Source: Streptomyces sp. NRRL S-1022 | Lineage (GTDB): Bacteria; Actinomycetota; Actinomycetes; Streptomycetales; Streptomycetaceae | Assembly (NCBI RefSeq): GCF_000720135.1 | Contig: NZ_JOIU01000019.1 | Coordinates: 253,303 to 317,302, forward strand | Direction: 5' to 3' | Length of the DNA stretch: 64,000 bases | In this document: positions 29,626 to 40,928 of the stretch, piece after piece | Layout: each line of letters begins with the position of its first letter | How positions within the stretch are numbered: the stretch's first letter is position 1 | The notes under the pieces: model-generated | Seen by the model: only the letters and a program-made list of their open reading frames with translations | Databases searched by the model: none | What the model was told of the DNA's origin: nothing | Made by a program: the position numbers and the translations under genes

Positions 29626-29664
29626 GCAGCGATCCTCTGGGGTGAGTGTGTGTGGTTTGGCCCA

Positions 29665-29670
29665 ATCCTA
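29665..29670 (-). promoter_or_regulatory. Candidate -10 box for the gat operon
   Basis: TAGGAT on the minus strand, 40 bases upstream of the gatC start, matches the Streptomyces -10 consensus TAGRRT. The GC-only stretch upstream shows no clear -35 at 17-18 bp. Confidence 0.4.
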
Positions 29671-29717
29671 GGGGGCGGGGGCGGGTGCCCGTGAAACGGT
29701 TTGGCCCGGCGGCGGCC

Positions 29718-30212
29718 TCACCGGTGCCGGCCGTCCCATGCGGGGCTCCTCAGGAAGTGGTTGTCGTACAGCTCCTGGACCTCCAGCAGGCTCTGCGGGG
29801 TGGCCTCGCCGAGGCGGATGCGCTGGAGGTGGCGGAAGTACTCGAAGCGCTCGACGCCGGGGGTGATGACGATGAGCAGGTCGGCGGTGCTGCCGGGGGC
29901 GGCGGCGAAGGCGTGGGGGCGGTCCGGCGGGACGATGATCAGATCGCCGCGCCCGGCGGTCACCACGTCGTCGCCGGAGAGGACCTCGGCCTCGCCGCCG
30001 AGCAGGTAGAACATCTCGGCCGAGTTGTGGTGCACATGCGGGCGGGCGCCGTCGGCACCCTCGGCGAGGGTGACGCGCACGGTGGACAGCGCGCCGCCGC
30101 TGGCGCTGCTGTCGGCCAGCAGCCGCACGCCGACGGGGGCACCGCCGAGGACCTCGGCCTCGGCGTCCCGGACCAGCACGGTCTCGTCGAACCTGGGCAC
30201 GAACAGCGACAT
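29718..30212 (-). CDS. Cupin-domain protein
   Basis: 164 residues from ATG 30212, preceded by AGGGGGAAACC. A single conserved cupin barrel: ARPHVHHNSAEMFYLLGGEAEVLSG gives metal ligands His, His and Glu, and VPPDRPHAFAAAPGST gives the second motif His. The C-terminus (FEYFRHLQRIRLGEATP) is helical. The small cupin family includes dioxygenases, isomerases and sensors, so no activity can be assigned. Neighbours are gatC and an RmdB-like gene. Confidence 0.8.
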   Translation of the reverse strand: MSLFVPRFDETVLVRDAEAEVLGGAPVGVRLLADSSASGGALSTVRVTLAEGADGARPHVHHNSAEMFYLLGGEAEVLSGDDVVTAGRGDLIIVPPDRPHAFAAAPGSTADLLIVITPGVERFEYFRHLQRIRLGEATPQSLLEVQELYDNHFLRSPAWDGRHR

Positions 30213-30440
30213 GGCGGTTTCCCCCTTGTGTGACGCCCGCGACGGGGCGGTCGGACCGCGACCAGCGGTCCGGCACCGGTCGGTACGACCCTCGCGGCGG
30301 CGGAGCGGATCCCGAGGGCGACGGCTGCGCGCCGCCGCGGCGCAGGCCCGTCCGCGTGTCCGGGAACGGGACGAGTGCCCCCGTGCACGGCTGCGCCACC
30401 GCCGCCGGCGCCTTCCGCGTGCGCTGCCGGCGGCAGGAGA

Positions 30441-32678
30441 CTACTCGGCGGCCGGCAGCGCGGCGGGCGGCCGCTGCCAGCCCCGGGAGCCGCGGGCCAG
30501 CAGCCACGCGGTCGCCTCCTCCGGAGGCATCGCGGCGGCGACCAGCCAGCCCTGCACCGCGTCGCACCCCAGATCGCGCAGCCGCTCCCAGGTCTCGTCG
30601 TCCTCCACGCCCTCGGCGACCACGAGGAGGCCCAGCGAGTGGGCGAGGTCGACGGTGCAGCGCACGATCTCGGCGTCCTGGGCGTCGACGGCCAGCCGGG
30701 CGACGAAGGAGCGGTCGATCTTCAGCTCGCTGACCGGGAGCCGCCGCAGGTGCACCAGGGAGGAGTAGCCGGTGCCGAAGTCGTCCAGGGACATCTTCAC
30801 GCCGTGTCCGGTGAGTCCGGCGAGGGTGTCGGCGGCCCGCTGCGGGTCCTCCAGCAGGACGTGCTCCGTTATCTCCAGCTGGAGCGCTCCGGCGGGAACC
30901 CCGTGCCGGGCGAGGCGCGCGGCGACCGATCCGGCGAATCCCGGGGTGTGCACGTCGCGCGGGGAGACGTTGACGGCGACGGGCACCCGCAGGCCCTGGG
31001 CGCGCCACCGGGCGACCTGGCCGAGCGCGGTCTCCAGCACGTACTCGGTGAGGTGGGGCATCAGCCCGGAGGACTCGGCTATCGCTATGAACTCGTCCGG
31101 CGGCACCTTGCCGCGCTCGGGGTGCACCCAGCGGACCAGTGCCTCCAGACCGGCGACCTGTCCGTCGAAGCGGACCTTGGGCTGGTAGTGGAGCTGTACC
31201 TCCTGTGCGTCCAGTGCCCGGCGCAGGTCGCCCAGCAGGCCGAGGCGGTCCGGGGTGTTGGAGTCGCGCTTGGACTCGTAGACCTCGACGCCCGTGCGGT
31301 CCCGTTTCGCCTGGTACATCGCGACGTCGGCGCGGCGCAGCAGTCCCTCGGCGTCCAGGGCGTGGTCGGGGAAGACGGCGACGCCGGCGCTGGCCTCCAG
31401 GACGAGGGTGAGGCCGTCGAGGTCGAGCGGGGAGCTGAGGGCGGTGACCAGACCGCGGGCGACCCGGGTCGCCGACGTGGTGGAGTCGGCGACGGGCAGT
31501 AAGACGGCGAACTCGTCACCGCCGAGCCGGGCGGCCTCGGCGCCGCGCGGCAGGGCGAGCCGCAGCCGGTCGGCGATCTGGAGCAGCAGCCGGTCGCCGG
31601 CCAGATGACCGAGCGTGTCGTTGACCGAGCGGAAACGGTCGAGGTCGATCAGCATGAGCGCGGCGCGGGCGCCGATGCGCTCGGCGTCGTCCAGGGCCGT
31701 CCAGATCCGCTCCAGCAGCCACTGCCGGTTGGGCAGCCCGGTCAGCGGGTCGCGCAGCTGCTCCTCGGCGCGGGCGCGGGCCATCCACAGCGTGGAGTCC
31801 AGGGCGATGAGCGGGATCGCGAAGAGCGGGAGCAGGATCGGCTGGGCGTCGGCGACGACGCACAGCAGGGGCGCGATACCGAGCAGCGCCACGGCGACCA
31901 GGCCCTGTCTGACCAGGGCGGTACGGGCGACGGTGGGCACGCCGCCGCCGCGCGGGGCGTTCAGGTACCACAGCAGGCCGCGGCTGACGGCGAGGTAGGC
32001 GACGGCGACCAGGGCGACCTGCGGGGCGGTGGCGATGCTCCAGGTGCCGGGCCGCCAGGGCGCCTCGACGCTGGGGATCCGGCCGAACGCGCCCAGCACC
32101 AGGGCGCCGGCGCCGATGCCGAGGACGTCCACCGCGCCGTGCAGCACGCCCTGCCGCCAGCGGTGCCGCCGGGCGATGCCGACCAGCATGACGACGGTGA
32201 GGCTGACCAGGCCGGCCGGCACCCAGCCGTACAGCAGCAGCACGGCGAGGGTGAGGGCGGCGCCCGATCCGGTGCCGCCCCACCAGCGGGCGCGGCCCAG
32301 CATGACGAGGTGGCCGACGATGACGCCGGTCAGCAGGGCCAGCGACCAGCCGACCGTGCCGCAGGGGAAGAGGGCGCGGTGGCCGACGTAGGCGCGGTAG
32401 AAGCCGGCGCCCAGGGCGAAGCCCGCGGCGGCCACGAGGGCCGCGGGCAGCGCGGGCCAGGACGGGTGCCGTTCCGTGTCGGCGCCCGGCAGGCCCGGGG
32501 CGGGTTCGAGGGCCGGCAGGGGCGCGTGGGCTTCGGCGGCGGCACCCGGTCCGGCCGGGCGCGGCTGTCCGCCGGTACGCCCGTCGGTCCGGCCGGTCCA
32601 CCGGTACCCACGCCATGCGACCGCGCGGCGGCGCAGACGCAGCCGTGAGTCCGGGGCGGCGCTCTCGGTCGGTTCCAT
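30441..32678 (-). CDS. rmdB: RmdB-like membrane GGDEF-EAL protein (c-di-GMP phosphodiesterase)
   Basis: 745 residues from ATG 32678, with GAGGGACGGGA upstream. The N-terminal third is a membrane domain with about eight hydrophobic helices (ALPAALVAAAGFALGAGFY, LALLTGVIVGHLVMLG, LTLAVLLLYGWVPAGLVSL). Then come GGDEF (ARLGGDEFAVLLP, intact, without an RxxD inhibitory site) and EAL with an intact EALVRW (31128-31145) and LDDFGTGYSSL. Known: S. coelicolor RmdB is a c-di-GMP phosphodiesterase acting in development and its gene is near ligA. The symbol rests on architecture and neighbourhood. Confidence 0.85.
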   Translation of the reverse strand: MEPTESAAPDSRLRLRRRAVAWRGYRWTGRTDGRTGGQPRPAGPGAAAEAHAPLPALEPAPGLPGADTERHPSWPALPAALVAAAGFALGAGFYRAYVGHRALFPCGTVGWSLALLTGVIVGHLVMLGRARWWGGTGSGAALTLAVLLLYGWVPAGLVSLTVVMLVGIARRHRWRQGVLHGAVDVLGIGAGALVLGAFGRIPSVEAPWRPGTWSIATAPQVALVAVAYLAVSRGLLWYLNAPRGGGVPTVARTALVRQGLVAVALLGIAPLLCVVADAQPILLPLFAIPLIALDSTLWMARARAEEQLRDPLTGLPNRQWLLERIWTALDDAERIGARAALMLIDLDRFRSVNDTLGHLAGDRLLLQIADRLRLALPRGAEAARLGGDEFAVLLPVADSTTSATRVARGLVTALSSPLDLDGLTLVLEASAGVAVFPDHALDAEGLLRRADVAMYQAKRDRTGVEVYESKRDSNTPDRLGLLGDLRRALDAQEVQLHYQPKVRFDGQVAGLEALVRWVHPERGKVPPDEFIAIAESSGLMPHLTEYVLETALGQVARWRAQGLRVPVAVNVSPRDVHTPGFAGSVAARLARHGVPAGALQLEITEHVLLEDPQRAADTLAGLTGHGVKMSLDDFGTGYSSLVHLRRLPVSELKIDRSFVARLAVDAQDAEIVRCTVDLAHSLGLLVVAEGVEDDETWERLRDLGCDAVQGWLVAAAMPPEEATAWLLARGSRGWQRPPAALPAAE

Positions 32679-32937
32679 TCCCGTCCCTCTCACAGCCGGC
32701 GGTGCCCACGCCACGCGGCCCGATGCCCGACAACCATCAGCAGCTCCGCGCCGAAGAAACCTTCCCCGCACCCCTGGAGGGCACGGTGACGTCCCGGCCG
32801 AGGCCGGGCGCGGCCGGCGCACACCTCAACAGTAGGCCGCGGAAGGCTTCCACGGGCAGCTGTCTCCGACGGTTGCCCGAATGCGCCCGGGCCACCCGTA
32901 TGCATCTGATATGCGCCGATCGGGTGGCCTTCAACCG

Positions 32938-35148
<2,211 letters not shown>

Positions 35149-36156
35149 TTACTCTGGGTTGTCCGCGAGGGATCTCGCCGCCTGGACGCAGTGGGCGAGC
35201 ACCTGGCGCGCGTAGGCGGGTGAAGCGCCCGCGAGACCGCATGCCGGGGTCACCGTGACCGCCTCGGTGAGCAGCCCCGGATGCAGCCCCAGCCTGCGCC
35301 ACAGCGTCCTGACACCCATGACGCTACCGGCAGGGTCTGACAACGGGCCGTCCGTGCCGGGCACGACACCGGCGAACAGGCGCGTGCCGCCCTCGACGGC
35401 CTCGCCGATCGTCTCGTCGTCACGCTCGGTGAGGAGCGCGAGGTCGAAGGAGACGGCCGCCGCGCCGGCCCGCCGCAGCAGCGCGAACGGCACGTCCGGG
35501 GCGCAGGAGTGCACCACCACGGGGTCGCCGCCGTGCGCGCCGACGACGTCCCGGAGCGTGGCCTCCACGATCTGCCGGTCCACGGCGCGGTGGGTGCGGT
35601 AGCCGCTCGCGGTACGGACCCGGCCGCGCAGGACGGCGGTGAGGGAGGGCTCGTCGAGCTGGAGGACGATCCGGGCGCCCGGGACGCGGCGCCGCACCTC
35701 GTCGAGGTGCAGCCGCAGTCCCTCGGCGAGCGAGGCGGCGAGGTCCCGGCAGGCGCCGGGGTCCGACAGCGCGGCCTCGCCGTTCCTGAGCTCCAGGGCG
35801 GCGGCCAGCGTCCACGGCCCGACCGCCTGCACCTTCAGGTCGCCCGCGTAGCCCTGCGTGAACTCCTCCAGGGCGTCCAGGTCCTCGACCAGCCAGGACC
35901 GCGCCCGCCTGGTGTCCCGGCCCGGCCGGTCCCCGATCCGCCACCCGCTGGGCTCCACGCGCGCGTACAGCTCGACCAGCATCCCGGCGGTCCGGCCGAT
36001 CATGTCGGCCCCGGGCCCGCGCGCGGGCAGCTCCGGGAGGAACGGGAAGTCCTCGAAGCTGCCGGTGGACGTCTTGGCGGCTTCCCTGCTGTCCCCGCCG
36101 GGCAGGGAACCCACGGCGGTGGCTCCCGGGAACCTGAACTGGCTGTTTTCGCTCAC
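35149..36156 (-). CDS. Cobalamin-independent methionine synthase-like protein (MetE C-terminal domain)
   Basis: 335 residues, so only the catalytic half of MetE, as in archaeal-type or core-MetE proteins. The zinc ligands are visible: His and Cys in VVHSCAPDVPFALL, Glu in the preceding strand, and a C-terminal Cys in TVTPACGLAGASP. The N-terminus reads GATAVGSLPGGDSREAAK. The MetE N-terminal duplicate domain that binds folate is absent, so the methyl donor may differ. It is co-transcribed with ligA downstream and small unknown genes upstream. Confidence 0.85.
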   Translation of the reverse strand: MSENSQFRFPGATAVGSLPGGDSREAAKTSTGSFEDFPFLPELPARGPGADMIGRTAGMLVELYARVEPSGWRIGDRPGRDTRRARSWLVEDLDALEEFTQGYAGDLKVQAVGPWTLAAALELRNGEAALSDPGACRDLAASLAEGLRLHLDEVRRRVPGARIVLQLDEPSLTAVLRGRVRTASGYRTHRAVDRQIVEATLRDVVGAHGGDPVVVHSCAPDVPFALLRRAGAAAVSFDLALLTERDDETIGEAVEGGTRLFAGVVPGTDGPLSDPAGSVMGVRTLWRRLGLHPGLLTEAVTVTPACGLAGASPAYARQVLAHCVQAARSLADNPE

Positions 36157-36187
36157 CCCGGCAGGGTACGTAGGCCGGCCGGCGGAC

Positions 36188-36565
36188 TCACAACCAGTGG
36201 GCCCCGTACCGGCGCAGAAAGGCGCACAGTCCCTGCGGATCGGCGACCGCGAGGTTGTTGCGGAAGCGGTTCCGCTCCCAGGCGAGATCCGTGCCGCCGT
36301 GCAGGCCGGCGGCGCCCGTGACGGCGCCTTGCGCGTTCAGCAGGGCCACCGTCAGGCTGCCGGGGCACCGGCAGATGTCGCCGGTGAACTCGCCCTCGGT
36401 CGCCAGACCGCGCAGTTCCCCGAGGGCGGCGTCGTCGAAGACCTCGCCGAGGACCGGCCGGTCGGCGAGCGGGACGCGCAGGTCACCGCCCGCGAGGACG
36501 AGAGCGGCCTCGGTCCGGGGCCAGACCTGCGCCAGCCAGGCCCGGATCCCGGCACCGTCGGTCAC
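36188..36565 (-). CDS. Hypothetical protein in the ligA-upstream cluster
   Basis: 125 residues from GTG 36565, which overlaps the upstream SDR stop by 4 bases (GTGA). Mixed alpha/beta composition; one Cys pair CRCPGS lies mid-protein, followed by the conserved-looking segment DLAWERNRFRNNLAVADP. I do not recognise the family. The gene is 31 bp before the MetE-like gene, so it belongs to the same operon. Confidence 0.7.
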   Translation of the reverse strand: MTDGAGIRAWLAQVWPRTEAALVLAGGDLRVPLADRPVLGEVFDDAALGELRGLATEGEFTGDICRCPGSLTVALLNAQGAVTGAAGLHGGTDLAWERNRFRNNLAVADPQGLCAFLRRYGAHWL

Positions 36566-37260
36566 CGTCCGGGCCGGACCGTCAGGTCGTTGACCTCCGC
36601 GTCCCGCGGCAGGTCCAGGGTCATCAGGACCGTCGTGGCGACCGACTCGGGGTCGATCCACTTCGAGGCGTCGTAGTCCTTGCCCTCCTGCTGGTGGACC
36701 TTGGCCTGCATGGGGCTCGCGGTGCGGCCGGGATAGACGGAGGTGACGCGGACGCCGGCGGCGTGCTCCTCCTGGCGCAGGGCGTCGGCGAGGGCCTTCA
36801 GGCCGTGCTTGGAGGCGGCGTAGGCGGACCAGCCGGCGTGGGCGCTCAGGCCGGCTCCGGAGTTGACGAAGACCACGTGGCCGCGGGCCGCCCTCAGCTG
36901 CGGCAGGAAGTGCCGGGTCAGCTCGGCGGGCGCGACCAGGTTGACGTTGAGCTGGTGGCGCCAGGACTTCGGGGTCAGGTCGCCGACGTCGCCGAGGTCG
37001 ACGACGCCGGCGATGTGCAGCAGGGAGTCCACCCGGTCCGGGAGCGTCTGGTGGGAGAACGCCCAGGAGAGCCTGTCCGGGTCCGCGAGGTCGCCGACCA
37101 GGGTGCGCGCGCCGGGGAACTCGGCAGCCAGCTCCTTGGCGCGGCCCGCGTCGCGCGCGTGCAGCACGAGTTCGTCCCCGCGCGCGTGCAGCCGGCGGGC
37201 GACGGCCGCGCCGATGCCGGAACCGGCCCCGGTGATCACATGAGTAGCCATGCCCGCCAT
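36562..37260 (-). CDS. Short-chain dehydrogenase/reductase
   Basis: 232 residues (or 229 from ATG 37251). Classical SDR: TGAGSGIGAAVARRLHARG for cofactor binding, NSGAGLSAHAGWSAYAASKHG with catalytic Ser, Tyr and Lys, and SVYPGRTASPMQ after strand 6. The basic residues after the first strand (RLHARGDELVLHARD) suggest NADP. The substrate is unknown. Its stop overlaps the next gene's start, and the LOG-family gene ends 8 bp before it. Confidence 0.9.
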   Translation of the reverse strand: MAGMATHVITGAGSGIGAAVARRLHARGDELVLHARDAGRAKELAAEFPGARTLVGDLADPDRLSWAFSHQTLPDRVDSLLHIAGVVDLGDVGDLTPKSWRHQLNVNLVAPAELTRHFLPQLRAARGHVVFVNSGAGLSAHAGWSAYAASKHGLKALADALRQEEHAAGVRVTSVYPGRTASPMQAKVHQQEGKDYDASKWIDPESVATTVLMTLDLPRDAEVNDLTVRPGR

Positions 37261-37267
37261 GCTCGCA

Positions 37268-37807
37268 TCAGTGAGTCCCGGCCTGCTCCTCCAGGTAGGC
37301 CAGCGCCCCGGCCGGCTCGTCGGCGAAGAAGACCAGCTCGGCCAGCGGGCGGGGCAGGAAGCCCTCGGCCTCCATGCGGCGGAACTGCTCGCGCAGGCCG
37401 TCGTAGAAGCCCGCGGTGTTCAGCAGCACGACCGGCTTCTCGGTGCGGCCGTGCTTCTTCAGCTCCAGGATCTCGGTGGCCTCGTCCAGCGTGCCGGTGC
37501 CGCCCACCATGATCACCACGGCGTCGGCCTTCTCCAGCAGCAGCTTCTTGCGTTCGGCGAGGTCGCCCGCGATGACCATCTCGTCGGCGCCGGGGCGCGC
37601 CTTGTTCGCGAGGAACTCCACGGAGACGCCCAGCAGTCTGCCGCCGGTCTCCTGCACGCCGTCGGCGACCACCTTCATCAGACCGGAGTCGGAGCCGCCC
37701 CAGACGAGGGTGTGGCCGCCCTTGCCGATCCGTTCCGCGAACTCGCGCGCGGGGCGCGTGTACCGCTCGTCGAGGTCGGCGGCGGACAGGAAGACACAGA
37801 TGTTCAT
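37268..37807 (-). CDS. LOG-family (TIGR00730) nucleoside-monophosphate phosphoribohydrolase
   Basis: 179 residues from ATG 37807 (MNICVFLSAAD). The family motif is PGGxGTxxE-like: here VMVGGTGTLDEATEIL, with Val-Met-Val in place of the usual Leu-Pro, so the proline of PGGxGT is missing. Other features are LVWGGSDSGLMKVVADGV and PVVLLNTAGFYDGLREQF. Family members hydrolyse cytokinin riboside monophosphates or AMP. The altered motif leaves the catalytic Glu in place, so activity is plausible. It is the first gene of the ligA-ending group. Confidence 0.82.
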   Translation of the reverse strand: MNICVFLSAADLDERYTRPAREFAERIGKGGHTLVWGGSDSGLMKVVADGVQETGGRLLGVSVEFLANKARPGADEMVIAGDLAERKKLLLEKADAVVIMVGGTGTLDEATEILELKKHGRTEKPVVLLNTAGFYDGLREQFRRMEAEGFLPRPLAELVFFADEPAGALAYLEEQAGTH

Positions 37808-37873
37808 GCCCTCCACCGTACGGTCTGCGGCCGGGGCGGGAAGAAGTGCGGCACCTCCTGACGCTGTACGGGT

Positions 37874-38197
37874 ATGAGCCGAGGACACACGATCACGATC
37901 GAGAAGAGCGGCCGGCACGTGCGCGTGGTGCGCGGCGACCAGGTGCTCGCCGAATCCGACCGCCCCCTGGAGCTGCGCGAGACGGGCTGCCCGGTGCGGT
38001 ACTACATCCCCGCCGAGGACGTACGCCTGGACCTGCTGACGCCCTCCGACACGCACACCGTCTGCCCCTTCAAGGGCACGGCGTCCTACTGGTCGCTGCC
38101 GGACGCGCCCGACCTCGTCTGGGCGTACCCGGACCCGAAGCCGGACGTGGTGGAGATCAAGGACCACTTCTGCTTCTACGACACCGACGTGTCATGA
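37874..38197 (+). CDS. DUF427-domain protein
   Basis: 107 residues. The DUF427 pattern is clear: VRVVRGDQVLAESDRPLELRE, CPVRYYIPAEDVRLDLL, SDTHTVCPFKGTASYWSLP and DLVWAYPDPKPDVVEIKDHFCFYD. Small beta-rich protein of unknown activity. It is divergent from the LOG-family gene and followed by an alpha/beta hydrolase 37 bp later on the same strand. Confidence 0.9.
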   Translation: MSRGHTITIEKSGRHVRVVRGDQVLAESDRPLELRETGCPVRYYIPAEDVRLDLLTPSDTHTVCPFKGTASYWSLPDAPDLVWAYPDPKPDVVEIKDHFCFYDTDVS

Positions 38198-38234
38198 CCG
38201 GTGAGTCCCGTGTCGTACGGCAGTCTGCACGGGC

Positions 38235-39017
38235 ATGGACAAGAAGACGACTTCGCGCGACGGGACTTCCCTCGCGTACCACGTGACGGGCCAGGGGCCC
38301 ACGGTGATCCTGGTGAGTGGCGCGATGTCCACCGGCGGCACCGTGCTGCCCCTGGCGGAGCGGCTCGCGGAGCGCTGCACGGCCGTCGTCTACGACCGCC
38401 GGGGCCGCGGCGAGAGCGGTGACACGGCGCCGTACGCGGTGGACCGGGAGGTCGAGGACCTGGCCGCGCTGCTCGACGCGGTGGGCGGCGACGCGGCGCT
38501 GTTCGGGGTCTCCTCGGGCGGCGCGCTGGTGCTGCACGCGGCGGCGAGCGGGCTGCCGGTGCGCCGGGCGGCGGTGTACGAGGTGCCGTACGCCGACCAC
38601 CTGGAGGGCGGCGCCACGCGGGAGGCCACGTACAAGGAGCAGCTGAACAAGGCGCTCGCCGAGGGCCGGCGCGGGGACGCGGTGGAGCTGTTCCTGCGCC
38701 TGACGGGCCTCGGCGAGGAGATGATCCAGCGCGCCCGCCAGTCCCCGATGTGGACCGGCATGGAGGCCGTCGCCCCCAGCCTCGCCCACGACGACGCGGT
38801 CATGGGCGACGGCCTGCTCCCCCGCGCCCTGCTGGCCTCGGTCACCGTCCCCGTCCTCGCGGTCGCGGGCGGCGCCAGCCCGGAGTGGATGCACCGGGCG
38901 AGCCAGGCGGTCGCGGAGGCCGTGCCGCAGGGCACGTACCGGATCCTGCCCGGGCAGACCCACATGGTGGAGCCGGACGTGCTGGGCCCGGTGCTGGCGG
39001 AGTACGTCGCCGGGTAG
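38235..39017 (+). CDS. Alpha/beta hydrolase
   Basis: 260 residues. The nucleophile elbow is GVSSGGALVLHAAASG (Ser, about residue 96). The oxyanion region is GPTVILVSGAMSTGGTVL, where many relatives have HG. The acid is probably in VPVLAVAGGASPEWMH, and the His in ILPGQTHMVEPDVLGPVL. Size and layout fit a soluble esterase or haloperoxidase-like enzyme. The substrate is unknown. Confidence 0.88.
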   Translation: MDKKTTSRDGTSLAYHVTGQGPTVILVSGAMSTGGTVLPLAERLAERCTAVVYDRRGRGESGDTAPYAVDREVEDLAALLDAVGGDAALFGVSSGGALVLHAAASGLPVRRAAVYEVPYADHLEGGATREATYKEQLNKALAEGRRGDAVELFLRLTGLGEEMIQRARQSPMWTGMEAVAPSLAHDDAVMGDGLLPRALLASVTVPVLAVAGGASPEWMHRASQAVAEAVPQGTYRILPGQTHMVEPDVLGPVLAEYVAG

Positions 39018-39032
39018 GGGCGGCGGACCGGC

Positions 39033-40160
39033 TCAGACCGCCGCCGCCGCGCGCGTGGTGGACGCGATGGTCGCCGAGCCCACCACACGCGTGCCGTCGT
39101 ACAGCACGATCGCCTGGCCGGGGGCGACCCCGCGGACCGGCTCGGCGAAGGTCACGCGCAGCTCGCCGCCGGCCGGTTCGGCCCTCACCTCGGTCTCGCC
39201 GCCGTGGGCGCGCAGCTGGGCGGTGTAGGTGCCGGGACCGGTGGGGGCGGCGCCGCACCAGCGGGGCTTGATCGCGGTGAGGGCGGTGACGTCGAGGGCG
39301 GCGGCCGGGCCGACGGTGACCGTGTTGGTGACCGGGGAGATGTCGAGCACGTAGCGCGGCTTGCCGTCCGGGGCCGGGGTGCCGATCCGCAGGCCCTTGC
39401 GCTGGCCGATGGTGAAGCCGTAGGCGCCGTCGTGGGTGCCCAGCCTGGTGCCGGTCTCGTCCACGATGTCGCCCTCGGCCCGGCCGAGCCGCTTGGCCAG
39501 GAAGCCCTGGGTGTCGCCGTCGGCGATGAAGCAGATGTCGTGCGAGTCGGGCTTCTTGGCCACCGCCAGGCCCCGGCGCTCGGCCTCCGCGCGGATCTCC
39601 TCCTTGGTGGTGACCGTGTCGCCGAGCGGGAACATCGCGTGCGCGAGCTGCTTGTCGTCCAGCACGCCGAGGACGTACGACTGGTCCTTCGCCATGTCGG
39701 AGGCGCGGTGCAGCTCGCGGGAGCCGTCCTCGTTCACGATCACCTTGGCGTAGTGGCCGGTGCAGACGGCGTCGAAGCCGAGCGCCAGCGCCTTGTCCAG
39801 CAGCGCGGCGAACTTGATCTTCTCGTTGCAGCGCAGGCACGGGTTCGGGGTACGGCCGGCCTCGTACTCGGCGACGAAGTCCTCGACGACGTCCTCGCGG
39901 AAGCGGTCGGCGAGGTCCCAGACGTAGAACGGGATGCCGATGACGTCGGCCGCGCGGCGGGCGTCGCGCGAGTCCTCGATGGTGCAACAGCCCCGCGCGC
40001 CGGTGCGGAACGACTGCGGGTTCGCGGAGAGCGCGAGATGTACGCCGGTGACGTCGTGGCCTGCTTCCGCGGCCCGCGCGGCGGCGACGGCGGAGTCCAC
40101 TCCGCCGGACATGGCGGCGAGGACGCGGAGGGGGCGGGTGCGCTGCGGGGTGTCAGTCAT
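39033..40160 (-). CDS. mnmA: tRNA-specific 2-thiouridylase
   Basis: 375 residues from ATG 40160 ([11 protein letters not shown]). It adds sulfur to U34 of Lys, Glu and Gln tRNAs. The PP-loop is [13 protein letters not shown]. The two catalytic cysteines are in [12 protein letters not shown] and [21 protein letters not shown] and [13 protein letters not shown] are typical. The cysteine desulfurase gene lies 765 bp upstream on the same strand, with an amidase gene on the opposite strand between them. Confidence 0.96.
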   Translation of the reverse strand: MTDTPQRTRPLRVLAAMSGGVDSAVAAARAAEAGHDVTGVHLALSANPQSFRTGARGCCTIEDSRDARRAADVIGIPFYVWDLADRFREDVVEDFVAEYEAGRTPNPCLRCNEKIKFAALLDKALALGFDAVCTGHYAKVIVNEDGSRELHRASDMAKDQSYVLGVLDDKQLAHAMFPLGDTVTTKEEIRAEAERRGLAVAKKPDSHDICFIADGDTQGFLAKRLGRAEGDIVDETGTRLGTHDGAYGFTIGQRKGLRIGTPAPDGKPRYVLDISPVTNTVTVGPAAALDVTALTAIKPRWCGAAPTGPGTYTAQLRAHGGETEVRAEPAGGELRVTFAEPVRGVAPGQAIVLYDGTRVVGSATIASTTRAAAAV

Positions 40161-40220
40161 AACCCTTCCAGAGTACGGGGGCGCGGGAACCTGGTCGGCC
40201 GGATATCCGTTGACGATCAC

Positions 40221-40928
40221 ATGGGGGCGACGACCGGGACGAGCACGGGGGCGGCGGCCGGCGACGGCGACGGGCGGCTGGGCCGGCGGGCGCTGCTCGT
40301 CGGCGGGGCCGCGGCGGCCGTGGGCACGGCGGTACTGGCCCGCGAGGAGCTGTCGCGGCTGTGGTGGCGGCTGCCCGGGGTGGACAAGCCGCGGGTGGCG
40401 GGCGCGGTGGACTTCCGGGGTGCGCGCTGGGTGGCGGCCTCGGCGGCGAACTACCGGCGGGCGGACCGGCCGGCCGACTACCGGGTGGACCGGGTGGTCG
40501 TCCATGTCACCCAGGGCGGTTACGCCTCGGCGGTGAAGGTGTTCCAGGACCCCGCGCACGGCGCCGCCGCGCACTACATCGTGCGCCGGGACGGGCGGGT
40601 CACCCAGCTGATCCGCGAGCTGGACGTCGCCTTCCACGCGGGCAACCGGGAGTACAACGAACGCAGTGTCGGCATCGAGCACGAGGGCTTCGTGGAGGAC
40701 GCCTCCTCCTTCACGGACGCCATGTACGCGGCGTCGGCCCGGCTGACGGCGGCGGTATGCGGGCGGTACGGCATACCCGTGGACCGGGAGCACATCATCG
40801 GGCACGTGGAGGTGCCGGGCACGGACCACACGGACCCGGGGCGGTTCTGGGACTGGGAGCGGTACCTCGGCCTGGTCCGCGCCGAGCGCGCCGGGGACGC
40901 GCCCGGTGGGGGCGGCGGGACGTCCTAG
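40221..40928 (+). CDS. N-acetylmuramoyl-L-alanine amidase, Tat-exported
   Basis: 235 residues from ATG 40221. The signal has twin arginines ([10 protein letters not shown]) and a long Ala/Val/Gly core, so Tat export is likely. The amidase_2/PGRP domain has the zinc ligands: His in [13 protein letters not shown], and His in [17 protein letters not shown]. The Glu/Tyr region is [13 protein letters not shown]. It cleaves the lactyl-peptide bond of peptidoglycan. Its TAG stop shares CTAG with the stop of the opposing cysteine desulfurase gene. Confidence 0.9.
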   Translation: MGATTGTSTGAAAGDGDGRLGRRALLVGGAAAAVGTAVLAREELSRLWWRLPGVDKPRVAGAVDFRGARWVAASAANYRRADRPADYRVDRVVVHVTQGGYASAVKVFQDPAHGAAAHYIVRRDGRVTQLIRELDVAFHAGNREYNERSVGIEHEGFVEDASSFTDAMYAASARLTAAVCGRYGIPVDREHIIGHVEVPGTDHTDPGRFWDWERYLGLVRAERAGDAPGGGGGTS

